The notes: generated by a model from the sequence alone, not told the origin. Positions 33,624 through 43,280 are shown, counted from the first letter of the stretch. The stretch is DNA of 64,000 nucleotides from Pseudomonas sp. A-RE-19 (GCF_019956555.1 NZ_JAHBDQ010000044.1:124001-188000), one strand, 5' to 3'. Numbers and translations: made by a program.

Positions 33624-35543
33624 ATGACTGACACAGAATCCACAAAACCCGTGCAGGAAGCGGAGCCGGCGGGACTCAGCCGTCGCGGTTTTCTGGGCAG
33701 CAGTGCCGTCACCGGTGCGGTGCTGGCGGGCGCCACGACCCTCGGCGGCGCGGTGTTCAGCCGTGAGTCCTGGGCCGCGGCGGTCAAGGATGCGCAGTCG
33801 AAAATCCATGTCGGCCCCGGTGAGCTGGACGAATACTACGGCTTCTGGAGCGGTGGTCATCAGGGCGAAGTGCGAGTGCTGGGCGTGCCGTCGATGCGGG
33901 AGTTGATGCGTATTCCGGTGTTCAACGTCGACTCGGCCACCGGCTGGGGCCTGACCAACGAAAGCAAACGGATCCTGGGCGACAGTGCAAAATTCCAGAA
34001 TGGCGATTGCCATCACCCGCATATCTCCATGACCGATGGTAAGTACGACGGTAAGTACCTGTTCATCAACGACAAGGCCAACTCCCGGGTCGCGCGCATC
34101 CGCCTGGACATCATGAAGTGCGACAAGATCCTCACCGTGCCGAACGTACAAGCCATTCACGGCCTGCGTCTGCAAAAAGTGCCCTACACCAAGTACGTGT
34201 TCGCCAATGCCGAGTTCGTCATTCCGCACCCCAATGACGGCCGCACCTTCGACCTGCAAGACAAGAACAGCTTCACCATGTTCAACGCCATCGATGCCGA
34301 GAAAATGGAGATGGCTTTCCAGGTGATCGTCGACGGCAACCTGGATAACTCCGACGCCGATTACACCGGCAAGTACGCGGCGTCCACCTGCTACAACTCG
34401 GAGAAGGCTTACGACCTTGGCGGCATGATGCGCAACGAGCGCGACTGGGTCGTGGTGTTCAACATCCCGCGCATCGAGGCTGCGATCAAGGCCGGCAAGT
34501 TCATCACCCTGGAAGACTCGAAAGTGCCCGTGGTCGACGGTCGTAAAACCGATGGCAAAGACTCCGAATTCACTCGCTACATCCCGGTGCCGAAGAACCC
34601 CCACGGCCTCAATACCTCACCCGATGGCAAGTACTTCATTGCCAACGGCAAGCTGTCGCCAACGGTCTCGATGATTGCCATCGACCGCCTGGACGACCTG
34701 TTCGCCGACAAATTCAAGGACCCGCGCGAGGTGATCGTCGCCGAGCCGGAACTGGGCCTGGGGCCTCTGCACACCACCTTCGACGGTCGCGGCAACGCCT
34801 ACACCACGTTGTTCATCGACAGTCAGGTGGTGAAGTGGAACATGGAGGAAGCGATACGTGCCTACAAGGGCGAGAAGGTCAATTACATCAAGCAGAAGCT
34901 CGACGTGCAGTACCAGCCTGGCCATAACCATGCTTCGCTGACCGAAACCAATGAAGCGGATGGAAAGTGGCTGGTGGTGTTGTGCAAATTCTCCAAGGAC
35001 CGCTTCCTGCCGACCGGGCCGCTGCACCCGGAAAACGACCAGTTGATCGATATTTCCGGCGAAGAGATGAAGCTGGTGCACGACGGTCCTGCGTTTGCCG
35101 AACCTCACGATTGCATCCTGGCGCGCCGGGACCAGATCAAGACCCAAAAAATCTGGAACCGCAACGACCCGTTCTTCGCCGCCACCGTGGAGCTGGCCAA
35201 GAAAGACGGGATCAACCTGGAGACCGACAACAAGGTCATCCGCGACGGCAATCATGTGCGGGTCTACATGACCTCCATGGCGCCGGCCTATGGTCTGAAT
35301 GAGTTCACGGTCAAGCAGGGCAACGAAGTGACCGTGACCATCACCAACATCGACCAGATTGAGGACGTGACCCACGGTTTCGTCATGACCAACCATGGCG
35401 CCAGCATGGAGATCAGCCCGCAGCAAACCTCGTCCATCACCTTTACCGCCGACAAGGCCGGCCTGCATTGGTACTACTGCAGCTGGTTCTGCCATGCGCT
35501 GCACATGGAGATGGTCGGGCGCATGAAGGTCGAGCGGGCCTGA
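33624..35543 (+). CDS. nosZ: Nitrous-oxide reductase
   Basis: NosZ reduces N2O to N2 in the periplasm. The 639-aa preprotein has a twin-arginine signal (SRRGFLGSS then a hydrophobic stretch, cleaved near residue 53). This is clade I, Tat-exported NosZ. A seven-bladed propeller holds the CuZ histidines (e.g. DCHHPH, GHNHAS, EPHDC). The C-terminal cupredoxin binds CuA through CSWFCHALHMEM. AAGGAG precedes ATG 33624. All hallmark ligands are present, so it should be active. Confidence 0.97.
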   Translation: MTDTESTKPVQEAEPAGLSRRGFLGSSAVTGAVLAGATTLGGAVFSRESWAAAVKDAQSKIHVGPGELDEYYGFWSGGHQGEVRVLGVPSMRELMRIPVFNVDSATGWGLTNESKRILGDSAKFQNGDCHHPHISMTDGKYDGKYLFINDKANSRVARIRLDIMKCDKILTVPNVQAIHGLRLQKVPYTKYVFANAEFVIPHPNDGRTFDLQDKNSFTMFNAIDAEKMEMAFQVIVDGNLDNSDADYTGKYAASTCYNSEKAYDLGGMMRNERDWVVVFNIPRIEAAIKAGKFITLEDSKVPVVDGRKTDGKDSEFTRYIPVPKNPHGLNTSPDGKYFIANGKLSPTVSMIAIDRLDDLFADKFKDPREVIVAEPELGLGPLHTTFDGRGNAYTTLFIDSQVVKWNMEEAIRAYKGEKVNYIKQKLDVQYQPGHNHASLTETNEADGKWLVVLCKFSKDRFLPTGPLHPENDQLIDISGEEMKLVHDGPAFAEPHDCILARRDQIKTQKIWNRNDPFFAATVELAKKDGINLETDNKVIRDGNHVRVYMTSMAPAYGLNEFTVKQGNEVTVTITNIDQIEDVTHGFVMTNHGASMEISPQQTSSITFTADKAGLHWYYCSWFCHALHMEMVGRMKVERA

Positions 35544-35570
35544 CGGTTACCAATCAACGGGAGTGAGCCG

Positions 35571-36863
35571 ATGACCGATATCAAGGAAAACCCGGTGAAG
35601 GTCATGGCCTTTGTGCTCCTGTTGATGTCAGGCGGCGCGCTGGCGGCGGTGCAACCGATCACCACCTTGCCGTTGCGGGTTGACGCTGAACAACGCTGGC
35701 ACCTGCCGGCGGGCGAGTACCGTGGTTCGTTCAGCGTCGATCAACCGATGCAGATTGTTTGCGAGCCCGGCGCGGTGTTTCAGGCGCAAGGGCAGGGCAA
35801 CGGGGTGATCGTCAGCGCGCCTGATGTGCGGATCGAGGGCTGCACTTTTCTGGACTGGGGGCATGACCTCACCGCCATGAATGCGGCGGTGTTTATTCAG
35901 CCAAAGGCCCGTGGCGCGGTGATCAAAGGCAATCGCCTGCAGGGCCAGGGTTTCGGTATCTGGGTCGACGGTACGCAGGATGCGAGCCTGATCGACAACC
36001 GCATCCAGGGGGATCCGGCGCTGCGCTCCCAGGATCGCGGCAACGGTATTCATCTGTATGCGGTGCATGGCGCCCGGGTCATCGGCAACCAGGTGCGCGA
36101 CACCCGCGATGGCATCTACATCGACACCTCCAACGGCAACTTGCTGCAGGGCAACACCCTGGAGGACCTGCGTTACGGCGTGCATTACATGTTCGCCAAC
36201 GACAACCAATTGATCGGCAACACCACTCGCCGCACCCGCACCGGCTACGCCTTGATGCAAAGCCGCAAGCTCACGGTGATCGGCAACCGCTCCGAACAGG
36301 ATCAGAACTACGGCATCCTGATGAACTACATCACCTATTCAACCTTGCGCGACAACTTCGTCACGGACGTGCGCGACGGCTCGACCGGCGACAGCATGAT
36401 CAGCGGCGCCGAAGGCAAGGCGCTGTTCATCTACAACTCGCTGTTCAATACCATCGAACACAACCACTTCGAGCACAGCGCCGTGGGCATTCACCTCACC
36501 GCCGGCTCCGAAGACAACCGCATCGCCGACAACGCGTTTATCGGCAACCAACGGCAGGTCAAATACGTCGCCACCCGCTTGCAGGAATGGTCGGCGGATG
36601 GCCGGGGCAATTACTGGAGCGATTACCTGGGCTGGGATCGCAACAACGATGGCCTGGGCGATATCGCCTATGAACCCAACGACAACGTCGACCGCCTGCT
36701 GTGGCTGTACCCGCAGGTGCGGCTGTTGATGAACAGCCCCGGGATCGAGTTGCTGCGCTGGGTGCAACGGGCCTTTCCGGTGATGAAATCGCCGGGCGTC
36801 CTGGACCGCCATCCGCTGATGAATCCCACCACCCAACCCCTGACCCAGGAGCCCACCGCATGA
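35571..36863 (+). CDS. nosD: NosD, periplasmic copper-site assembly protein
   Basis: The 430-aa protein has a signal peptide (VKVMAFVLLLMSGGALA) and a right-handed beta-helix of PbH1/CASH repeats (GNRLQGQGFGIWVDGTQDAS, DTRDGIYIDTSNGN and similar). It works with NosFY and NosL to load copper into the CuZ site of NosZ. GGGAGTGA precedes ATG 35571. An internal ATG at 35604 would also leave a signal peptide. The stop overlaps nosF (ATGA). Confidence 0.93.
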   Translation: MTDIKENPVKVMAFVLLLMSGGALAAVQPITTLPLRVDAEQRWHLPAGEYRGSFSVDQPMQIVCEPGAVFQAQGQGNGVIVSAPDVRIEGCTFLDWGHDLTAMNAAVFIQPKARGAVIKGNRLQGQGFGIWVDGTQDASLIDNRIQGDPALRSQDRGNGIHLYAVHGARVIGNQVRDTRDGIYIDTSNGNLLQGNTLEDLRYGVHYMFANDNQLIGNTTRRTRTGYALMQSRKLTVIGNRSEQDQNYGILMNYITYSTLRDNFVTDVRDGSTGDSMISGAEGKALFIYNSLFNTIEHNHFEHSAVGIHLTAGSEDNRIADNAFIGNQRQVKYVATRLQEWSADGRGNYWSDYLGWDRNNDGLGDIAYEPNDNVDRLLWLYPQVRLLMNSPGIELLRWVQRAFPVMKSPGVLDRHPLMNPTTQPLTQEPTA

Positions 36864-37783
36864 ACGTCATTGACATGGAAGGCGTCAGCCAGCGCTATGG
36901 GCACACCACCGTGTTGCATCAGTTGAACCTGAGCCTGGCCGAAGGCGAAGTGCTGGGTTTGTTCGGGCACAACGGTGCGGGCAAGACCACCAGCATGAAA
37001 CTGGTGCTCGGCCTGCTTCAGGCCAGTGAAGGATCGGTCCGGGTGTTCGGTCGCTTGCCCAGTGATCCGCAGGTTCGGCGTTTGCTGGGTTATCTGCCGG
37101 AGAACGTGACCTTTTATCCGCAGATGAGCGGCCTGGAGACCTTGCATCATTTCGCCCGACTCAAAGGCGCCGCGTTCGCCCAGGTGGATGTGCTGCTGGA
37201 GGAAGTCGGCCTGGCAAATGCGGCGCATCGACGGGTCAAGACCTACTCCAAGGGCATGCGCCAGCGCCTGGGATTGGCGCAAGCCTTGCTCGGTGAGCCG
37301 CGCTTATTGCTGCTCGACGAGCCGACCGTTGGCCTCGATCCGATTGCCACTCAAGACCTGTATCGGTTGCTCGACCGGCTGCGCAGCCAGGGCACCAGCA
37401 TCATTCTCTGTTCCCACGTATTGCCGGGGGTCGAGGCGCATATCAACCGTGCAGCGATTTTGACCCAGGGGCGCCTGCTGGCCCTCGGCAGTCTGCGCAG
37501 TCTGCGCGAGGAAGCCGGGTTGCCGACGCTGATTCGCGCCAACGGGCTCAAGCACGCCGGGCCGTTGCAGCGAGCCTGGAACAACGCCGGGCACGTCACT
37601 CAGCGCTGGGGCGTGGAGGGCCTTGAAGTGGCCGCGCTCAATGGCAGCAAATTGGGCCTGTTGCGCCAATTGCTCAATGAACACGAACCGGCCGACGTGG
37701 AAATCGACCCACCGTCCCTGGAGGACATCTACCGCTATTACATGGGCCGGGCCGGTGCGACCCCCAGTGGAGAGACCGTATGA
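36860..37783 (+). CDS. nosF: NosF, ABC transporter ATPase for NosZ maturation
   Basis: The 307-aa ATPase has Walker A GHNGAGKT, signature YSKGMRQRL, Walker B LLLLDEPTVGLD and an ABC-2-exporter type C-terminal extension. With NosY and NosD it forms the complex that powers copper-sulfur centre assembly. AGGAG precedes ATG 36860. It is coupled to nosD and nosY by four-base overlaps. Confidence 0.93.
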   Translation: MNVIDMEGVSQRYGHTTVLHQLNLSLAEGEVLGLFGHNGAGKTTSMKLVLGLLQASEGSVRVFGRLPSDPQVRRLLGYLPENVTFYPQMSGLETLHHFARLKGAAFAQVDVLLEEVGLANAAHRRVKTYSKGMRQRLGLAQALLGEPRLLLLDEPTVGLDPIATQDLYRLLDRLRSQGTSIILCSHVLPGVEAHINRAAILTQGRLLALGSLRSLREEAGLPTLIRANGLKHAGPLQRAWNNAGHVTQRWGVEGLEVAALNGSKLGLLRQLLNEHEPADVEIDPPSLEDIYRYYMGRAGATPSGETV

Positions 37784-38610
37784 ACCCGATCTGGAACATG
37801 GCCCGCAAGGAATTCAATGACGGTTTGCGCAACCGCTGGTTGTTGGCGATCAGCCTGTTGTTCGCCGTGTTGGCGACCGGCATCGCCTGGTTGGGTGCGG
37901 CGGTTTCCGGGCAACTGGGCTTCACCTCGGTGCCCGCCACCATCGCCAGCCTGGCCAGCCTGGCGACATTCCTGATGCCACTGATTGCCTTGCTGCTGGC
38001 CTATGACGCCATCGTCGGCGAAGACGAAAGCGGCACGTTGTTGCTGTTGCTGACCTATCCGTTGGGACGCGGGCACATCCTGCTCGGCAAGTTCGTCGGC
38101 CACGGATTGATCCTGGCCCTGGCGACCCTCATCGGCTTTGGCTGCGCGATGCTGGCGATTGCCGTGCTGGTGGAAGACGTCGAACTGAACCTGCTGCTCT
38201 GGGCGTTTGGACGATTCATGCTGTCGTCGACGTTACTGGGCTGGGGCTTTCTTGGGCTGGCCTATGTGCTGAGCAGCGTGTCCGCCGAGAAATCCACCGC
38301 CGCCGGGCTGGCGCTGGGGGTGTGGTTCTTCTTCGTGCTGGTGTTCGACCTGGCGCTGCTGGCACTGCTGGTGCTCAGCGAAGGGCAGTTCAACCCGAAG
38401 GTGCTGCCGTGGTTACTGCTGCTCAACCCCGCCGACGTCTATCGCCTGATCAATCTCTCCGGTTTCGAGCCCGGCGCCGGTAGCGCTGGCGTGCTGACCC
38501 TGGGCAGCGATTTGCCTGTGCCGGGCTCGATGCTCTGGTTGTGCCTGTTGCTATGGGTGGCGGTGCCTTTGGGCTTGGCCTGGTTGCTGTTCCGTCGACG
38601 GGCGACATGA
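37780..38610 (+). CDS. nosY: NosY, ABC-2 type permease for NosZ maturation
   Basis: The 276-aa protein has six predicted transmembrane helices and the ABC-2 permease motif GEDESGTLLLLLTYPLGRGH after the second helix. It forms the membrane part of the NosDFY complex. The start overlaps the nosF stop. Confidence 0.93.
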   Translation: MNPIWNMARKEFNDGLRNRWLLAISLLFAVLATGIAWLGAAVSGQLGFTSVPATIASLASLATFLMPLIALLLAYDAIVGEDESGTLLLLLTYPLGRGHILLGKFVGHGLILALATLIGFGCAMLAIAVLVEDVELNLLLWAFGRFMLSSTLLGWGFLGLAYVLSSVSAEKSTAAGLALGVWFFFVLVFDLALLALLVLSEGQFNPKVLPWLLLLNPADVYRLINLSGFEPGAGSAGVLTLGSDLPVPGSMLWLCLLLWVAVPLGLAWLLFRRRAT

Positions 38611-38641
38611 ATTCACACTTTGGTTTTTGGAGCACCTGACG

Positions 38642-39169
38642 ATGAGTAATCTGTATTCGACGACGGTACGCGCCGTGGCGGGCCTGATGGTCTGTCTGCT
38701 GCTGGCGGCCTGCGACAAACCCGTGCAAGCCACCTACAGCGACGCCCCCGCTGCCTTTCATCCCAGCGATGAATGCCATGTTTGCGGCATGATCATCGAC
38801 GGCTTCCCCGGGCCCAAGGGCGAAGTGGTCGAGCGCAGCGGCATCAAGAAATTCTGCTCCACGGCGGAAATGATCGGTTGGTGGCTGCAGCCGGAAAATC
38901 ATCATGGCGAGGCCAGGTTGTATGTCCACGATATGGGCCGCAGTCTGTGGAGCGCCCCCAATGATGCCCATCTGATCGATGCCAAGGATGCGTTTTACGT
39001 GGTCGGCACCCGACTCAAAGGCGCCATGGGGGTGGTGCTGGCGTCCTTCTCCAGCCAGCAGGCTGCGGAAAAACTGGCCGCCGACCAGGGCGGTCGTGTA
39101 CTGCGCTTCAGCGAGATCGATCAGGCGGTACTTCAGCAGCAGCCAGCAATGTCGCACTCGACTCATTGA
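38642..39169 (+). CDS. nosL: NosL, copper chaperone lipoprotein
   Basis: The 175-aa outer-membrane/periplasmic lipoprotein (signal ending LLLAAC) binds Cu(I) and delivers it to the NosDFY/NosZ system. The conserved metal motif CHVCGM is present, as are the family segments FPGPKGEVVERSGIKKFCST and YVHDMG. GGAG is about 10 bases ahead of ATG 38642. It is the last nos gene. No terminator is obvious after it. Confidence 0.92.
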   Translation: MSNLYSTTVRAVAGLMVCLLLAACDKPVQATYSDAPAAFHPSDECHVCGMIIDGFPGPKGEVVERSGIKKFCSTAEMIGWWLQPENHHGEARLYVHDMGRSLWSAPNDAHLIDAKDAFYVVGTRLKGAMGVVLASFSSQQAAEKLAADQGGRVLRFSEIDQAVLQQQPAMSHSTH

Positions 39170-39281
39170 CCGGCGCCCCCTCGAGAAAAGTGATCGCCGT
39201 CAAGTCAGTATTTCTGCGTCTGTTCAAAGATAGGGGCTCACAACGTCCCCAGTGCTTGGCATTCACGATGCCCAGGAGAAC

Positions 39282-40028
39282 ATGATGCAAACCGAGTTTC
39301 AGGATCGTCTGGCGGTGATTACCGGCGCCAGCTCCGGGATTGGCCTGGCGTTGTGCGCCGCGCTATTGCCGCGTGGCGTCAAGGTGCTGGCGATGTCACG
39401 TACTATCGGTGATTTGCCGACCTTGCAACAGATCTACGGTGAGCGGCTGCAATGGTTTGCAGGGAGTGTCACGTGCGAAGAAGATTTGCAGGAGCTGGCC
39501 CGCCGGGCGGCGGCGCTAGGGCGGGTGGATTATCTGGTGCCCAACGCGGGTATTGCCGAAATGGCCGACAGCCTGGACATGCCCGCCTTCGAACGCCAAT
39601 GGGCGGTCAACGGTGCCGGGGCGTTGAACACGCTGGCGGCGTTGCGCGGTGAGTTGGCGAGCCCGGCCTCGGTGGTGTTTGTCGGTAGTTTCCTGACGGG
39701 TTCGAGCTTTCCTGGTCTGGCTGCCTGCATCGCCAGCAAGGCCGCGTTGGCGGCACAGGCGCGCACCCTGGCGGTGGAGTTTGCACGTTACGATGTGCGC
39801 ATCAACCTTGTTTCGCCGGGGCCGACCGCGACCTCGATGTGGGACAACCTGGGGTTGAGCGATGGTGAGCTTGATGACGTCGCTGATGCCCTTGGCAAAC
39901 GTCTGCTGCCTGGTCATTTTCTCGATGCGTCGGCGGTGGCCAATGTGATTATCTTTCAACTGTCCCAAGGCGCCCGGGGTGTCTATGGGCAGGATTGGAA
40001 GGTCGATAATGGTTATACGTTGGGGTGA
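39282..40028 (+). CDS. SDR-family protein with Cys in place of the catalytic Tyr
   Basis: The 248-aa short-chain dehydrogenase-like protein has cofactor motif TGASSGIG (14-21), PNAG (88-90 region) and candidate catalytic Ser136. The YxxxK motif reads CIASK (Cys149, Lys153). Loss of the tyrosine suggests altered or lost dehydrogenase activity. AGGAG lies just ahead of tandem ATGs at 39282 and 39285. A weak ANR/DNR-like element (GTGAT-N4-GTCAA, 39190-39203) is upstream. It lies between the nos and nir operons; its role there is unknown. Confidence 0.75.
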   Translation: MMQTEFQDRLAVITGASSGIGLALCAALLPRGVKVLAMSRTIGDLPTLQQIYGERLQWFAGSVTCEEDLQELARRAAALGRVDYLVPNAGIAEMADSLDMPAFERQWAVNGAGALNTLAALRGELASPASVVFVGSFLTGSSFPGLAACIASKAALAAQARTLAVEFARYDVRINLVSPGPTATSMWDNLGLSDGELDDVADALGKRLLPGHFLDASAVANVIIFQLSQGARGVYGQDWKVDNGYTLG

Positions 40029-40068
40029 TGGGTGAACTTACAATTTTGCGGATGAGCCCGGAACCTTG

Positions 40069-40101
40069 TGGGAGCGGGCTTGCTCGCGAAAGCGGCGTGT
40101 C
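40069..40101 (+). repeat. Single half of a family B repeat
   Basis: TTGTGGGAGCGGGCTTGCTC and the following CGCGAAAGCGG match one arm of the family B palindrome, with no partner arm. It lies 40 bases after the SDR gene. Confidence 0.6.
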
Positions 40102-40120
40102 GGGTGACATAGGTTTTGAT

Positions 40121-40356
40121 GGTGTACATATCCGTTGCTGCGGTAACGACTACTATTGGTTCCGCCCTTGCGGCGGGTCACTTTGGAAAAGCGCCAAAGT
40201 AACCAAAACGCTTTCGCCCCTGACGTACGGTGGCTCGCCCAGGCTCGCCATGCCCTCGCTCCGGTCCTGCTCCGTGGGCCCGCCGCCATCGGCCATCCCT
40301 GGCCGGGGGCGGCTACCGCGGCATCCTTGCCGCGGTGCCCACTGCGCAGAACCTCC
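40121..40356 (+). repeat. Long inverted repeat, left arm
   Basis: About 235 bases that recur, inverted, at 40669-40899 with moderate divergence. It begins GGTGTACATATCCGTTGCTG and contains CTCGCCATGCCCTCGCTCCG. The pair frames a spacer containing a family B palindrome. No transposase gene or credible coding capacity is present. Short frames through it look like repeat translation. Confidence 0.8.
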
Positions 40357-40490
40357 ACTCGGCCTTCCGACGGGGCAGATCAAGATCAAGATCAAAAGCC
40401 AAAGCCAAAGCGAGGCGGCCTGATAGCCGACCTGATGTCCGTCAAGGTCAGCGGCGGTGGACACCTATGTCATGCCCGCCAAAAATCCAA

Positions 40491-40582
40491 CTGTGGGAGC
40501 GAGCCTGCTCGCGAAGGCGGACTTATATTCAACATTGATGTCGACTGACAGGGCCTCTTCGCGAACAGGCTCGCTCCCACAG
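40491..40582. repeat. Inverted intergenic repeat, family B, nested in the long inverted repeat
   Basis: CTGTGGGAGCGAGCCTGCTC and its complement ending at 40582. Located in the spacer between the two long arms. Confidence 0.85.
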
Positions 40583-40668
40583 GGGAATGCGTACGCTGGA
40601 AGAGAGAGGCCGGCCGGTAGGCCGCCTCGCAGTGTCGTTGCGGTGCACGCCCCCTCGAGAGGCCGAGA

Positions 40669-40899
40669 GGAGGTTCTGCGCAGTGGGCAACCCGGCATGG
40701 ATGCCGGGTTAGCCGCCCCCGGCCATGGATGGCCGATGGCGGCGGGCCCACGGAGCAGGACCGGAGCGAGGGCATGGCGAGCCTGGGCGAGCCACCGAAC
40801 GTCAGGGGCAAAAGCGCTTGGTTACTTGGCGCTTTTCCAAGTAACCCGCTGTAAGAGCGGAACCAATAGCCGCCGTGACCGCAGAAACGGATATACACC
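40669..40899 (-). repeat. Long inverted repeat, right arm
   Basis: Inverted counterpart of 40121-40356. It ends 19 bases before the nirN stop. Together arms and spacer fill the 889-base gap between the SDR gene and nirN, which contains no supported gene. Confidence 0.8.
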
Positions 40900-40917
40900 C
40901 AAGCCCAAGCCGAAGCC

Positions 40918-42411
40918 CTAATGCGAAGTCCCCTCCACAAACTCAATCTTATTGCCCACGTTGTACTTGCCCGACGGCTTGTTCATCGGCAGTCGCTTGA
41001 TCTCTTTGAGGGTATTGCTGTCATACACAATCAGCGCGCCATCGGTGGCCCAGATGCTCAGCAACAAGTAGCGACCATCGCGAGTGAACTCAACGTGGGC
41101 GGCCGTCTTGCCGGGCATCGGGCGCAAGGTGTGAGCAATTTCCAGGGTCTGTTTATCGATCAGGTGGATCGCATCATTGTCGGGGCCGAAGAACACGTCG
41201 GTCCAGGCATACCGCGAGTTGACGTGACTGCGCATGAAGAAACCCGGCCCCAGGGTCGGAATTTCCTTGATCAACTTCCAGGTCTTGAAGTCGATGACCG
41301 AGATCAGTCCCTTGCTGATGTTCGGCGTGGCGAACACCCATTCACCGTTACGTTTCCAGTAGGTCCCGGACCCAAGATGCGGCATGCCCGGCAACGGTAT
41401 GTTGGTGACCACCTTGCCGGTGTCGAGGTCGATCACCTGACCACCCTTGGCCTTGCGCGATGTCGCCAGCAGTTGCTTGTAGTCCGGTGAAAAGGAAAAG
41501 TCGTCCAGCATATCCTCGGCCTGGATGCGGCGCGGTTCGAAGTCCGGCGTGCCGGCGCTCGACAGCTCCCAGACTTCCTTCACATCTTTGAGCGCCACGA
41601 TGAAACTGTCCCTTGGCGGCGCGGTGTAGACCGCGCTGACCCGTGACGCGGTGCCGTCCAGGCCGATTGCGGGGATGGTTTTGACCAGCGACAGATCGCG
41701 GGCATCGAGCACCACAAGATTGCCCGGCAGATAGTTGCCCACCAGCACCCAGCGGCCATCCTTGCTCACCGCCAGGTTGCGGGTATTGAGCCCGGCGCGG
41801 ACCTCGGCGATGAGCTTCAGGTTGTGCAAGTCGTACAGGCTGACCCAGCCATCGCGTGAGGCCACGTAGACGAAGCGTCCATCCGGCGAGAACTTCGGCC
41901 CGCCATGCACCGCAAAGTGCGAAGCAAACCGCGCCAGTACTTCGAAACGATCACCGTCGAGGATGTCGATGTGATGGTCGCCGGCTTCCACCACCACAAA
42001 CAGGTTCAGCGGATCGGCGCCATGCTGGGGCGTGGCGGGCAGTTTACTGATGTCGGCGAGAATGGAATGACTGCTGCGAATGTCGTCGTTATTCCAGGTG
42101 GGTGGGGTGGCGGGTGGTTGCTGAAGGTAATCCACCAGCGCATCGATTTGCGCGGGGTTGAACAGGTTGGCATACCCGGTCATCTGACTCGCGGGGCGAC
42201 CGTTCTGGATGACGCTGCGGATTTCGTCGGGTTTGATCCGGCTCAGACTCTCCGGCAGCAAGGCCGGCCCCGTACCGCCGAAACGGTTGGCGCCATGGCA
42301 GCGCTGGCAATGCTGTTGGTAGAGATCGGCGGCCGCGTCGGAGGACGGAACCGCTGCACCGGCATGGGCTGCAGCGACCCATAACAATGGGGCAAGCAGC
42401 ATGCGCCTCAT
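40918..42411 (-). CDS. nirN: NirN, c-type cytochrome and d1-type dehydrogenase
   Basis: The 497-aa periplasmic protein has a signal peptide (LLAPLLWVAAAHAGA), a cytochrome c domain (CQRCH, Cys35/Cys38/His39) and a NirS-like eight-bladed propeller. It carries out the last step of haem d1 synthesis (dihydro-d1 to d1) and assists transfer to NirS. It is the last gene of nirSMCFDLGHJEN. Its ATG overlaps the nirE stop. Confidence 0.93.
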   Translation of the reverse strand: MRRMLLAPLLWVAAAHAGAAVPSSDAAADLYQQHCQRCHGANRFGGTGPALLPESLSRIKPDEIRSVIQNGRPASQMTGYANLFNPAQIDALVDYLQQPPATPPTWNNDDIRSSHSILADISKLPATPQHGADPLNLFVVVEAGDHHIDILDGDRFEVLARFASHFAVHGGPKFSPDGRFVYVASRDGWVSLYDLHNLKLIAEVRAGLNTRNLAVSKDGRWVLVGNYLPGNLVVLDARDLSLVKTIPAIGLDGTASRVSAVYTAPPRDSFIVALKDVKEVWELSSAGTPDFEPRRIQAEDMLDDFSFSPDYKQLLATSRKAKGGQVIDLDTGKVVTNIPLPGMPHLGSGTYWKRNGEWVFATPNISKGLISVIDFKTWKLIKEIPTLGPGFFMRSHVNSRYAWTDVFFGPDNDAIHLIDKQTLEIAHTLRPMPGKTAAHVEFTRDGRYLLLSIWATDGALIVYDSNTLKEIKRLPMNKPSGKYNVGNKIEFVEGTSH

Positions 42412-43247
42412 ATCGCCACCTTGCTGTGGCGTTGCAGCGCTTGCGCGGAGTAAAAGCGTGCCGGGTATTCCTGCTGATGGGTAGCGAACAGATCAACCAC
42501 TGTGCCGATCACCGTCAGCGTCGGAATGCCCGGTGGGCAATCCAGCGCCAGGTTCGGTAACTGGTGCAGCATGCCTCGGGCGACGTGCTGGTCGGGGCGG
42601 GTGCCATTGCTGATCAGCGCCGCCGGCGTATCGGCGGGCATTCCGGCTTCTATCAGGCGCTGGGCGATGATTCCGAGGTTCGATAACCCCATGTAAAACA
42701 CCAGGGTCTGGCTGCTGTCGGCCAAGTCGAGCCAGGGCAGTTTCAACTCGCCATCGTGTTGCAGATGGCCGGTGATGAATCGACAGGAGTTGACCAGATC
42801 CCGGTGAGTCAGCGGAATGCCGGCGTAAGCGCTGCACCCGGAAGCGGCGGTAATCCCGGGGACCACCTGGCAGTCGATGTCGCGTTGCAGCAGATAATCC
42901 AGCTCCTCGGCGCCACGGCCGAATATGAACGGGTCGCCGCCTTTGAGGCGGACCACACGCTGCCCCCGATCGGCGAGGTCGGCGAGCAGTTCGTTGATCT
43001 GTTCCTGGGGCAGGCTGTGGCAACCGCTGGCCTTGCCGACGTAATGCCGGGCGCAGGTGAGGGGGATCAACGTCAGCAGCTCGGGGCTGATCAGACGGTC
43101 GTAAACCACGGCGTCGGCCTGCATCAACAGGCTCCAGGCACGCAGGGTCAGCAGGCGTGGATCGCCGGGGCCGGCGCCGACCAGGGCCACTTCGCCCGGT
43201 CTGAACGGGGACGCAAGTGCGGCCGGTAAAATTATCGATGGGTGCAT
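42408..43247 (-). CDS. nirE: Uroporphyrinogen-III C-methyltransferase for haem d1
   Basis: NirE makes precorrin-2 from uroporphyrinogen III with SAM, the first step towards haem d1. The 279-aa protein shows VGAGPGDPRLLTL, the VVRLKGGDPFIFGRG motif and PGITAASGCSAYAGIPLTHR. ATG 43247 is preferred over 43268 because AAGGA is suitably placed and the length matches NirE. The N-terminus is followed closely by the SUMT domain. Confidence 0.93.
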   Translation of the reverse strand: MHPSIILPAALASPFRPGEVALVGAGPGDPRLLTLRAWSLLMQADAVVYDRLISPELLTLIPLTCARHYVGKASGCHSLPQEQINELLADLADRGQRVVRLKGGDPFIFGRGAEELDYLLQRDIDCQVVPGITAASGCSAYAGIPLTHRDLVNSCRFITGHLQHDGELKLPWLDLADSSQTLVFYMGLSNLGIIAQRLIEAGMPADTPAALISNGTRPDQHVARGMLHQLPNLALDCPPGIPTLTVIGTVVDLFATHQQEYPARFYSAQALQRHSKVAI

Positions 43248-43280
43248 GGGACGTCCTTGGTGTTTCATCAGGCGGGTGCT

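Noticed and set aside
33045..34604. 519-codon minus-strand frame opposite nosR/nosZ
   Set aside because: Shadow of well-identified nos genes; rich in H, V, Q and R with no domain.
40156..40548. Several 100-160 codon frames in both orientations within the nos-nir gap
   Set aside because: They translate the inverted repeat arms, appear in both arms on opposite strands and lack ribosome sites; treated as repeat DNA.
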